Source: an uncultured Alistipes sp.
GTDB lineage: Bacteria > Bacteroidota > Bacteroidia > Bacteroidales > Rikenellaceae
Direction of reading: 5' to 3'
Assembly (NCBI GenBank): GCA_949840605.1
Contig: CATKXN010000075.1
Span: 1 to 13,206, forward strand
Length of the DNA stretch: 13,206 nt
The notes beneath the pieces are model-generated. The model had not been told where the DNA came from. It saw only the letters and a program-made list of their open reading frames with translations, and searched no databases. Below are positions 1-7,106 of the stretch, piece after piece. The number at the start of each line of letters is the position of its first letter. The first letter of the stretch is position 1. Made by a program: the position numbers and the translations under genes.

Positions 1-158
1 TTTTTTTGTTCACGATATTCCGAAACGGTCGTTTTTTGCAGGGATCGGGCCGAAAAAAATGCAGGCGGTTTTTCGGCGGATTCCGAACGCCCGACATGGC
101 GGAAAGCCGTTTCCGGTCCGGATCGGGACGGCGGAAACGGCTTCCACGCTGCCGGGGA
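1..158. other. Non-coding stretch downstream of the lyase gene
   Basis: I see no gene here. It holds two inverted repeats that could end transcription of the leftward lyase gene. One pairs 104-115 with 132-143 (12 bp, core AAGCCGTTTCC), about 15 bp past the stop codon but without a T run after it on the minus strand. The other pairs 50-57 with 69-76 (CCGAAAAA/TTTTTCGG), an A/T-rich stem. Neither is a textbook intrinsic terminator, so termination here is only suspected. Confidence 0.4.
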
Positions 159-2360
159 TCAATTCCCGGGTGAGAGCGTCGTGGTGAATGTCGCCCATTT
201 GTCTGCGGGCACGGTCGCCTCGAAACCGACCAGATAAATGCCCGGATTGGGGTCGTCGTAGCTGTGGACGGGATCGGTGCTGAACGTCTTGTAGACGATC
301 TTCGTTCCGCCCGGCTCCTCGGCGGTCAGGTACATGGTCTTGCCGCGGCTCGTCAGCACGATCCGGTCGTTCTCCACGGTCGGGACGGCCGGCGTGACCA
401 TCGTCCAGCGGATTTTGGCGCTCCGGTCGGTGCGGGCATGGATGGCGTCGATGACTTTCAGGTCCCTGTCGTCGACGATCTTCACGGTGCGCATCGCCGA
501 GGCCACCTGGTCTTCGAGCACGGGCGAGAGGTCGTACGTGGCGCCCTGTTCCGTCGCCGTGTTGATGGTCTGTTCGAGCGTTGCGAAGCCCTCCACGTTG
601 TGTTTCGAGTCGTTGACCGTGAGCGTGCTGTGGAAGAAGTTGTTCAGTCGCGACACTTCCCAGCGCATCGACGCCTGGGTATAGGTCCAGAGGTTTCCGC
701 CCAGCGCCTTGAGGGCCACTTCGAGCGTCGCGTAGTCCTGACGGCCGAGGTCCATCGACCAGCGCACGCCGTAAGCGTCGTAGACGAACGATCCCGAGTC
801 CATGTGGGCATGGCTGGTTCTCGCCTTGCCGCCCTTGACACCCAGGTATTTGTCCGTTTCGCCCCAGCTCCAGTCGGTGTGGACCAGCACGACGGGCGTC
901 GCGCCCTCCCCGGCCCAGACCTTCTGGGTCGGCGGGGTCACGCTGTTCAGGTCGACCCTGCTGGCGAAGACCATGATCATCGGCAGCAGACGGTGGTTCC
1001 AGATGTAATAGTCCGTGGTCGTCCCTTTGAGACACTCCATATTATAATAGAGCAGCGAAGGCTTCTTGAACTTGTCGGCGAAATACCAGCTCGGAATATC
1101 GGCGCCGACCGTGGTCTGAGGGTAGTCCGCGTAGTTGTATCCCTGACGGGTCGTGCCGACCATATAGAGCATCCATTCGGCCGTGCGGTCGAAACCCGCT
1201 GTGGCGGAGATGTTGGCGTCGGACCCGGCGGCGGTTTCGAGCGCCGTAAGCATCAGCACGTTGAATACCGTACCGTACTCCCAGTAACCGTACCCTTCGG
1301 GATAGTTTCCGTGGGGCGCGTAGAGGGCTTCGATGGCCGTGCGGTTCGATTCCAGCGATTTCTCGATGATGGCTTCGGCCTTTTCGGGGCAGGTCTCGTA
1401 GACGGCCAGCGCGCCGCAGACCAGTCCGGCGTTGCAGACCTGGTTCCAGTTGGAAACCTTATTGTAGAAACTCGATCCGTAAGGCTCCGCCGTATCGAAC
1501 GCATACTCGCGCAGCGCCCTTTCGGCGTTCGCCCGGGTTTCGGGTTTCAGGTCGGCATAGAGCCAGTCGTAGCCCAGCGCCACGCCCGCGGCCATTTCGC
1601 CGACGTCGAGGTAGTGGCGGTGTCCGTTCCAGTCGGGGAAGTTGCAGACGGCGTTGATGTCGTTCTCGGCATGGTCGAGGTATTTGCGGTCGCCCGTGGC
1701 GCGGTAGGCGTAGGCGCAGGAGAAGATGCGCAGCAGGGCGTTGCTGGAGATGTGGAGAATTCGTTTCTCCGCGGCGTCGAGCTGGTAGACGAGGGGTGCG
1801 GCGGCCAGTCCGGAGATGTCGGCGTTGCGCAGGTTGGTTGCGTGCAGCCGGTTCAGCACCTGGTTGTTTCCGGCGCGGACCTGCTCCATCAGCGACTCGA
1901 ACGCCTCGTCGTCCATCAGCAGACGGGGGTGATTGTCGGCCGTCAGCCGGGTGTAATCCGGATGGTCGAGGAGCCCGGGCCGGTTCGAATCCGCGCGGAA
2001 TGCGGCGATGCCGTAGAGGAACTCCTGTTTGCCGCGGACGATGAACAGTTCGTACTGACCGTCGATGAAATTGCCCGGAAGCGTGATGACGGCGCCGGCG
2101 TCGTCGATGACGGTTTCGACGCGATAGGTGTTGTGCGAGATGCCGGTGTCGGTCAGCCGGACGACGTCACCGGTCTGGAATCCGGTTCCCGGCAGCCGGA
2201 CCTTCCGGTCGGAGGGGATGCGGTAAGCGGTTTCGACCGAGACGTCGCCGATCTCGAATCCGGGGTCGGAGGTAGTTTCGCTGGAACAGCTTACATTGCA
2301 GAAGAACATTAAAAACAGCAAAAGACAGTTGGTAGAGGAAACGATTTTTTTCATGAACAT
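159..2360 (-). CDS. Heparinase II/III family polysaccharide lyase, lipoprotein
   Basis: 733 aa. The N-terminus has a Lys-Lys and hydrophobic stretch ending in NVSC at residues 22-25, followed by SSE. This reads as a Bacteroidetes lipoprotein signal with a relaxed -3 position, so the protein is probably anchored in the outer membrane. Residues about 34-125 look like a small IPT/Ig-like beta domain (GTGF..GD, then LPG.F..GQYEL). Residues about 130-470 resemble the alpha-helical toroid of polysaccharide lyases, with NWNQVCNAG (304-312) and PEGYGYWEYG (354-363). Residues about 480-733 resemble the heparinase II/III beta-sheet domain, with HAHMDSGSF (517-525) and a D-L-G motif near 537-539. The family cleaves uronic-acid polysaccharides by beta-elimination; the substrate cannot be read from sequence. 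The start is either the ATG at 2360 or the in-frame ATG at 2354 (MKKIV); the difference is two residues. It stands alone, separated from the export operon by a terminator. No convincing promoter was found in 2361-2543. Confidence 0.88.
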   Translation of the reverse strand: MFMKKIVSSTNCLLLFLMFFCNVSCSSETTSDPGFEIGDVSVETAYRIPSDRKVRLPGTGFQTGDVVRLTDTGISHNTYRVETVIDDAGAVITLPGNFIDGQYELFIVRGKQEFLYGIAAFRADSNRPGLLDHPDYTRLTADNHPRLLMDDEAFESLMEQVRAGNNQVLNRLHATNLRNADISGLAAAPLVYQLDAAEKRILHISSNALLRIFSCAYAYRATGDRKYLDHAENDINAVCNFPDWNGHRHYLDVGEMAAGVALGYDWLYADLKPETRANAERALREYAFDTAEPYGSSFYNKVSNWNQVCNAGLVCGALAVYETCPEKAEAIIEKSLESNRTAIEALYAPHGNYPEGYGYWEYGTVFNVLMLTALETAAGSDANISATAGFDRTAEWMLYMVGTTRQGYNYADYPQTTVGADIPSWYFADKFKKPSLLYYNMECLKGTTTDYYIWNHRLLPMIMVFASRVDLNSVTPPTQKVWAGEGATPVVLVHTDWSWGETDKYLGVKGGKARTSHAHMDSGSFVYDAYGVRWSMDLGRQDYATLEVALKALGGNLWTYTQASMRWEVSRLNNFFHSTLTVNDSKHNVEGFATLEQTINTATEQGATYDLSPVLEDQVASAMRTVKIVDDRDLKVIDAIHARTDRSAKIRWTMVTPAVPTVENDRIVLTSRGKTMYLTAEEPGGTKIVYKTFSTDPVHSYDDPNPGIYLVGFEATVPADKWATFTTTLSPGN

Positions 2361-2543
2361 GTAGTTTCGGTTGATTCACAAAGAAACGGATTTCCGCGGA
2401 TTGATTTTTGACTCTCCGTGTCAAAGATTTTCCTTTCGGTCTAAACAGTCCTTCTCACGGGCTCCTGACCTCTCTTTTCGTGCTGATTGCTGTTAACCCG
2501 ACGCCCCGGCCGGGGAGGCTGATCTCGTCGCCGGCCCCGAACG

Positions 2544-2574
2544 AAAAGCGAGACCCCGCAGAGGTCTCGCTTTT
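2544..2574 (-). terminator. Intrinsic terminator of the polysaccharide export operon
   Basis: A perfect 12-bp inverted repeat pairs 2544-2555 (AAAAGCGAGACC) with 2563-2574 around a 7-nt loop. Read on the minus strand it ends in TTTT, then CGTT. It lies 53 bp past the stop of the HAD gene. The A-run and T-run are symmetric, so it could also stop plus-strand transcripts. Confidence 0.85.
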
Positions 2575-2627
2575 GTCGCAATAGTTTGTCCGGCGGGGCG
2601 GGAAGCCCCGCTCCGCGTCGCTTCGGC

Positions 2628-3017
2628 TCAGTCCAGAAACCCTTCCCGGACGAGCTGTTCCCGGATGCGGACCCAGTCGGCCACGGGACGTTTCACTCCG
2701 TCCACGAACCGCAGGGGACACCCCAGGCTGCTGTCGTCGATGTAGAGGTCGGCATGGACCTTCGGCGAGGAGGTCCAGCGATGCTGCCCCGGGTTCTCGT
2801 TCACGGCGTAGAGCGGAATTCCGTTCCGGCGGAACCACTCCGCAGCCTGGTCCAGCAGTTTGCCGTGGCGCATCGAAAAGAGGATGAGCCGGCATCCGTT
2901 GCCGGTGAGTTCTTTCAGTACAGGGACGGCTCCCGCATCCTCCCCGATTTCGGGGTAGGCGTGCGTTACCACCGTGCCGTCGAAGTCGATCGCTATCGTA
3001 GCGCCCTTGATTGCCAT
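2628..3017 (-). CDS. Small HAD-family hydrolase (BT0820-like)
   Basis: 129 aa, soluble, no signal peptide. HAD motif I is DFDGT at 11-15, giving nucleophile D11 and acid/base D13. Motif II is S48 in FSMR, motif III is probably K86, and motif IV is IDD at 93-95. There is almost no sequence between motifs I and II for a cap, so this is a cap-less (C0) HAD enzyme. It resembles the uncharacterised Bacteroides BT0820 family, known to me from a structural-genomics entry. HAD enzymes of this build are usually phosphatases. It is the last gene of the export operon, starting 6 bp after the tyrosine kinase stop. In many capsule operons a Wzb-type tyrosine phosphatase partners the kinase; here this protein occupies such a position, so a phosphoprotein substrate is possible but unproven. 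A nucleotide or sugar-phosphate substrate is equally open. Confidence 0.85.
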   Translation of the reverse strand: MAIKGATIAIDFDGTVVTHAYPEIGEDAGAVPVLKELTGNGCRLILFSMRHGKLLDQAAEWFRRNGIPLYAVNENPGQHRWTSSPKVHADLYIDDSSLGCPLRFVDGVKRPVADWVRIREQLVREGFLD

Positions 3018-3023
3018 GCGTCG

Positions 3024-5486
3024 TTATCGTTTTACTTTGTGGAACAGCGAGCGGAAGAACGACTTGATGCGCTTGCGGTAGCTTACCTCCTTGTATTCGT
3101 CGCCGTAACCGTACCCATATCCGTAGCCATAACCGTACCCGTAGCCGTATCCATATCCGTACCCGTGCCGGCGCGAGCGGGTTCCGTTCAGGACGATGGC
3201 CATGTTGTGCAGTTTCTTTTCGCGGTAGAGGCGTTCGATGTCGGGCAGCTGGCGCCGGTCGAGCACGCCTTCGCGCACGATGTAGATGCAGAGGTCCGAA
3301 AGCCGGTCGGTGATGATGGCGTCGGCTACCGACATGGCGGGCGTGCTGTCGATGAAGATGTAGTCGTACATTCCGCGCAGCTCCGCCACTAACTTGTCGA
3401 GTTTGTCCGAGAGGAGCATCTCCGTGGGGTTGGGCGGCTGGATGCCGGCGTAGATCACGTCGAGGTTGTCGTGGAACCCGGTTTTTTCGATCAGTTTGCC
3501 GAGATCGGTCTCCGTCCCCGCGAGGTATCCGGTGATGCCCTTTTTGCTGTTGCCGTGGCCCAGCATGGTCGAAAGGGCGTGGCGCCGGAAGTCGAGGTCG
3601 ATCAGCAGCACGTGCTTGCCGGCCATGGCCAGCGTCGTCGCCAGGTTCGTCGCCACGAAGGTCTTGCCGGCATGGGGATCGGACGAGGTGAACAGGATGG
3701 TGCGTATTTCGTTGCCGGCCGAAACGTTCATGAACGTCATGTTCGAACGCAGCATGCGGAACGCCTCCGAGAGGGCGTCGCGCCCCGACTCGCGCACCAC
3801 GATTCCCGAATCTCCGCCGGCTCCGCTCTCGGAGTAGGGGATGTCGCCCAGGAACGGGGCGCTGATGTTGTCCTCCACGTCCTTGCGGCCGCGGATGGTC
3901 GTATCGAGCATGCCGATCAGGTAGAGCAGTCCGAACGGGATCGCCAGACCCACGATCAGGGCGATGGCCAGAATCAGCATCGGGCGCGGCGACACGGGCG
4001 CGGCGTTGCCGTAGGCCAGGTCGATGATGCGGGCGTTGCTCTCGGCGACGGCGTAGTTGAGCTGCGTCTCCTCCTGCTTGTTCAGCAGGTAGAGGAACAA
4101 CTCCTCCTTGATCTTCTGCTGGCGGGTGATGCCCAGTATGACCTTCTCCTGCGAGGGCATGGTCGAGATGCGGCGGTTGGCCTGCGTCTCCTCCTTGCGC
4201 ATGGCGTCGCGCTGGATGACGAGCGTCGATACGTGCGAATCGAGCGATGCGATGATCGAACGGCGCACGGAAGCCAGCAGATTGTCGAGGTCCTGGATCA
4301 CGGGGCTGCGGTCCGAGCTGTTCTCCATCAGTTTTTCACGCCGCAGAATGGCGTTGTTGTACTCCTCGATCTGCGACGAGATGCCCTGATTGGTCACCGA
4401 CGCCATCATGGGTATCAATTCCCCGGCGTTTTTGGGATCGTTCAGGTAGGTGCGTATGAACTCGGCGACGTTGATCTGGTTTTCGAGCGAAAGCCCTTCG
4501 GCCTTGTATTTGCTGCTTTCCGAAACGCTGCGTGCGGCTTCCGAGGTGATGTCGACCATCCGGTTGTCCTTCTTGATGTCCTCGATGTCGCGGTCCACGT
4601 CGCCCAGCTCGCGGCCGATGACCGCCAGACGGGCCTTGATGAATTCGCCCGTCGCCACCGACACGCGGCGCTTGTCGTCGATGGCGTCCTCGTTGTAGAC
4701 GGCGACCAGCGTGTTGATGACATCCTCGGCGCGCCGGGGCACGGAGTTGTTCATCGAGATCGTCACGACCGAAGCCTGCTTGTTGGCTACGTCGCTCTTC
4801 ACGATCTGGCGGTAGGCGTTTGTCGTCCGCGACAGCGAGCTTTTCACCACGCGGATCGGCACGCCCGCATATTCGGGCTTCATGTAGAGGCTCTTGCTGA
4901 CGACGACCTGCCCGACGGGGGTCTGGATCGTGTCGCCGTATGCGGCCGTGACGACGCTGCGGCTCTCGGCCTTGGTGACGAACTTGTCGTCGAAGCCCGT
5001 CAGCCGGACCTTGTCGCCTTCGAGGGGCGTGACCTCCATGGCGAGCGACTGGTTGTCGCTGTCGTTGACGAACGCCACCTCGATCGGCGACTGTCCGTAG
5101 AGGTCGCGTCGGCGGAGACGTTCGCGCACGGAGTAGCTGACCGTGAGGTCGAGGCGCTTGACGACTTCGGTCATCAGGCGGCGCGACTGGAGGATGAAGA
5201 CCTCGTTGTCGACGCTGCGGCGGTTCTGGAATCCGGTCAGGTCGCTGAAAGCCGTCAGCTCGAGGTCGCCGCCCTTGCGGCTGTCCTTGACGAGGATGGT
5301 CGCCGTGCGGCTGTATATCTTGGGGGTGCTTGCCAGGTAATAGTAGGCCACGCAGAGGCATACGAATGCCGAGAGCACGAACCAGTACCAGTTGGCTATG
5401 ACCATTCGGATGATGTCGTGCAGCGTGACGGCGCCGGTCATTTCATCGCTGCCCGGCTGCTGGGAATTGATCTGCTGTTCGGTCAT
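3024..5486 (-). CDS. wzc: Wzc-type polysaccharide co-polymerase / BY-family tyrosine kinase
   Basis: 820 aa inner-membrane protein controlling polymer length and export of a surface polysaccharide. Order of parts: Wzz domain start (about 18-60); membrane helix 1 (about 33-52); a long periplasmic region with coiled-coil-like stretches (about 270-440); a GNVR-like segment ending in EELFLYLLNKQEE (461-473); membrane helix 2 (about 503-525); then a cytoplasmic ATPase domain. Walker A is SSDPHAGKT (601-609, K608), Walker A' is LLIDLDF (627-633) and Walker B is YIFIDS (709-714, D713). The tail has ten Gly-Tyr pairs (775-794) followed by Y798 and Y803, the tyrosine cluster expected to be autophosphorylated, then a basic end. 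The kinase is fused, as in proteobacterial Wzc. It follows the Wza-like gene by 9 bp and precedes the HAD gene by 6 bp. Family assignment is firm; the polymer exported is unknown, as no glycosyltransferases lie in the window. Confidence 0.93.
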   Translation of the reverse strand: MTEQQINSQQPGSDEMTGAVTLHDIIRMVIANWYWFVLSAFVCLCVAYYYLASTPKIYSRTATILVKDSRKGGDLELTAFSDLTGFQNRRSVDNEVFILQSRRLMTEVVKRLDLTVSYSVRERLRRRDLYGQSPIEVAFVNDSDNQSLAMEVTPLEGDKVRLTGFDDKFVTKAESRSVVTAAYGDTIQTPVGQVVVSKSLYMKPEYAGVPIRVVKSSLSRTTNAYRQIVKSDVANKQASVVTISMNNSVPRRAEDVINTLVAVYNEDAIDDKRRVSVATGEFIKARLAVIGRELGDVDRDIEDIKKDNRMVDITSEAARSVSESSKYKAEGLSLENQINVAEFIRTYLNDPKNAGELIPMMASVTNQGISSQIEEYNNAILRREKLMENSSDRSPVIQDLDNLLASVRRSIIASLDSHVSTLVIQRDAMRKEETQANRRISTMPSQEKVILGITRQQKIKEELFLYLLNKQEETQLNYAVAESNARIIDLAYGNAAPVSPRPMLILAIALIVGLAIPFGLLYLIGMLDTTIRGRKDVEDNISAPFLGDIPYSESGAGGDSGIVVRESGRDALSEAFRMLRSNMTFMNVSAGNEIRTILFTSSDPHAGKTFVATNLATTLAMAGKHVLLIDLDFRRHALSTMLGHGNSKKGITGYLAGTETDLGKLIEKTGFHDNLDVIYAGIQPPNPTEMLLSDKLDKLVAELRGMYDYIFIDSTPAMSVADAIITDRLSDLCIYIVREGVLDRRQLPDIERLYREKKLHNMAIVLNGTRSRRHGYGYGYGYGYGYGYGYGYGYGDEYKEVSYRKRIKSFFRSLFHKVKR
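3105..3164 (-). repeat. Hexanucleotide repeat encoding ten Gly-Tyr pairs
   Basis: Ten consecutive 6-bp units of the form GGN-TAY lie in the kinase reading frame. Third positions vary in both codons (GGA, GGC, GGG, GGT; TAC, TAT), so the units are conserved at protein level more than at DNA level. A gain or loss of a unit would keep the frame and change the number of phosphorylatable tyrosines. Confidence 0.9.
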
Positions 5487-5495
5487 GTCGGGCGG

Positions 5496-6293
5496 TTATT
5501 TGGTAAGGGTTACGATGAGCGTGGCCACCGAGATGGCGGTGCCCACCAGCGAAAGGTAGAAATTGCGGTTCTGGCTGATCTCTCCGGCCTGCGCCTTGTA
5601 TTTGTTGGGCTTGACGTAGACCACGTCGTTCTGCTGGAGGTAGAATGCCGGGGAGTCGAAGATCTCCTTCGAGGTGAGGTCCAGGACCTGTATCGTGCGC
5701 ACTCCGTCGACCTCGCGCGTCACGATCACCTCCGAACGCACGCCGTAGACGGTCATGTCGCCGGCCATGGCCAGTGCGTCGAAGATCGAGATCTTGTCGC
5801 GCGTCACGTCGTAGAATCCGGGCCGCAGCACCTCGCCGATCACCGAAATCTTCATGTCGGCGAACTGCACGTTGACCGTGGGGTCGTTGATATACCCGCC
5901 TTCCCGGATTTTGTCGGCGATGGCCTGGGCCAGTTCGCTGCGGGTTTTCCCGGCGCATTTGACCTTGCCGATCACGGGCATGTCGAGCATGCCTTTCTCG
6001 TCGACCGTACGCATCTGCAACGCCTGCGAAGTGGCTGCGCTGCTGATGTTGGCTCCGGTCAGCGAGTTGTACGACGTCGACGAATTGAACGGCACGGCCA
6101 GCTCGGGGTCCTTGCTGTTGACGACGATGGTCAGGCGGTCGAGGGGCTTGATGCGTATCTGACCGTTTTCGGCGATTTGTTCGGGGGTAGACGGCTGTGC
6201 GTCCTGCAGATACCACACGCGTTTCTGCGCCGAGCAGGAAACGAGCAGGATAGCGAGGAGCGTGCTCCCGATCAGAAGACGGAGTTGCTTCAT
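5496..6293 (-). CDS. wza: Wza-type polysaccharide export outer-membrane lipoprotein
   Basis: 265 aa. The signal peptide ends in the lipobox LVSC (17-20), so C20 should be lipidated. Residues about 46-145 match a poly_export (BexD/CtrA/Wza) domain: IKPLDRLTIVV, then G.L..P.IG and INDPTVNVQF. Residues about 147-228 match one SLBB domain (ISVIGEVLRPGFYDV, then NDVVYVKP). A hydrophobic stretch at 245-263 probably forms the C-terminal membrane-spanning helix. It is shorter than E. coli Wza (about 380 aa), which is usual in Bacteroidota. Its role is the outer-membrane channel for the polysaccharide handled by the downstream Wzc-like kinase. It is the first gene of the operon, with a promoter about 35 bp upstream. 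The start ATG is fixed by the signal peptide. Confidence 0.93.
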   Translation of the reverse strand: MKQLRLLIGSTLLAILLVSCSAQKRVWYLQDAQPSTPEQIAENGQIRIKPLDRLTIVVNSKDPELAVPFNSSTSYNSLTGANISSAATSQALQMRTVDEKGMLDMPVIGKVKCAGKTRSELAQAIADKIREGGYINDPTVNVQFADMKISVIGEVLRPGFYDVTRDKISIFDALAMAGDMTVYGVRSEVIVTREVDGVRTIQVLDLTSKEIFDSPAFYLQQNDVVYVKPNKYKAQAGEISQNRNFYLSLVGTAISVATLIVTLTK

Positions 6294-6328
6294 GTTGAAA
6301 TAAGGTCTGATTAATGAAATTACGATCG

Positions 6329-6336
6329 CAAAGATA
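6329..6336 (-). promoter_or_regulatory. Promoter -7 element of the export operon
   Basis: Minus-strand TATCTTTG is an exact match to the Bacteroidetes -7 consensus TAnnTTTG and lies 35 bp from the Wza-like start codon in an AT-rich stretch. The expected -33 TTTG is not exact; TTTTA lies 17 bp upstream. Confidence 0.6.
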
Positions 6337-6422
6337 GTAATTATTTATAGAAATAAAACGACGTCGCGCACAGTTATTTTACAAGTGTGTGCGCGATGGG
6401 GATGGATATCGGGAAAAAATAG

Positions 6423-6430
6423 TATCTTTA
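6423..6430 (+). promoter_or_regulatory. Possible -7 element of the maltose operon
   Basis: TATCTTTA differs from TAnnTTTG at the last base and lies 19 bp before the mutase start codon. No -33 TTTG is seen at the right distance. It would be divergent from the export-operon promoter within the 156-bp region 6294-6449. Confidence 0.3.
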
Positions 6431-6449
6431 ACGTCCGAAATTTGGAAAA

Positions 6450-7106
6450 ATGATTGCTTGTTGTCTGTTCGATCTCGACGGAGTTATCGTCGATACGGCC
6501 CGCTACCACTACCTGGCGTGGGCCTCGCTGGCCCGGGACCTGGGCTTCGAGTTCACTCCTGCGGCGGGTGAAGCCACCAAGGGCGTGAGCCGCATGGCCT
6601 CGCTCGACATCGTGCTGCGCGCCGGAGGAATGGAAAACCGCTTCTCGCCGGCCGAAAAGGAGCGTCTCGCCGCGGAGAAGAACGCCCGCTACCTGGCCTA
6701 TGTCTCGGCCATGACGCCTGCGGAGGTGCTTCCGGGAGCCGTCGCCTTCCTGCGCGACGTGCGCGCCCACGGGGTGCTGACCGTGCTGGGCTCCGCGTCG
6801 AAGAACGCCGGGACGATCCTCGACCGCTGCGGGATTCGTCCGCTGTTCGACGCCGTGGTCGACGGAACGGAGGTCACGCACCCCAAACCCGACCCCGAGG
6901 TCTTCGCGAAAGGGGCGGAAGCGGTCGGCGTGCGGCCCGAAAACTGCGTGGTGTTCGAGGACGCCGCCGCGGGCATCGAGGCTGCGGCGCGCGCCGGCAT
7001 GCGTTCGGTGGGCATCGGCGGCAGCCCCCTGCTTGCGGGGGCTGCGATGCAACTGAAAAGTTTCGAAGGATTTACGTTTGAACTGTTATGCAAGGAAATA
7101 GACTGA
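6450..7106 (+). CDS. pgmB: Beta-phosphoglucomutase (HAD family)
   Basis: 218 aa cytoplasmic enzyme converting beta-D-glucose 1-phosphate to glucose 6-phosphate. Motif I is DLDG with nucleophile D8 and acid/base D10. H20 and KGVSR (44-48) correspond to cap-domain residues that mark beta-phosphoglucomutases within the HAD family. GSASKN (114-119) gives motif II, K146 in the HPKPDPE stretch gives motif III, and ED at 170-171 gives motif IV. The length matches the family (about 220 aa). The last 19 bp overlap the GH65 phosphorylase gene, which makes the beta-anomer this enzyme uses; this pairing strongly supports the call. It is the first gene of the plus-strand operon. Confidence 0.93.
   Translation: MIACCLFDLDGVIVDTARYHYLAWASLARDLGFEFTPAAGEATKGVSRMASLDIVLRAGGMENRFSPAEKERLAAEKNARYLAYVSAMTPAEVLPGAVAFLRDVRAHGVLTVLGSASKNAGTILDRCGIRPLFDAVVDGTEVTHPKPDPEVFAKGAEAVGVRPENCVVFEDAAAGIEAAARAGMRSVGIGGSPLLAGAAMQLKSFEGFTFELLCKEID

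Noticed and set aside
264..2312. 682-codon open frame on the plus strand opposite the lyase gene
   Set aside because: It is a shadow frame of GC-rich coding DNA: composition is rich in R, V, G, D and H, with no domain motifs, while the opposite strand has a complete, motif-bearing protein.
2361..2460. Promoter for the lyase gene (minus-strand AATCTTTG and TTTCTTTG)
   Set aside because: Each differs from TAnnTTTG by one base and neither has a TTTG at the -33 distance, so neither was annotated.
2504..2515. Perfect 12-bp palindrome CCCCGGCCGGGG
   Set aside because: It has no loop and no T run and is not linked to a gene start; in GC-rich spacer it is weak evidence for a site. The true terminator is the hairpin at 2544-2574.
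3471..6314. 947-codon open frame on the plus strand across the export operon
   Set aside because: It runs antisense through two recognised genes and their junction, with repetitive low-complexity composition (H, R, V, D) and no recognisable fold.
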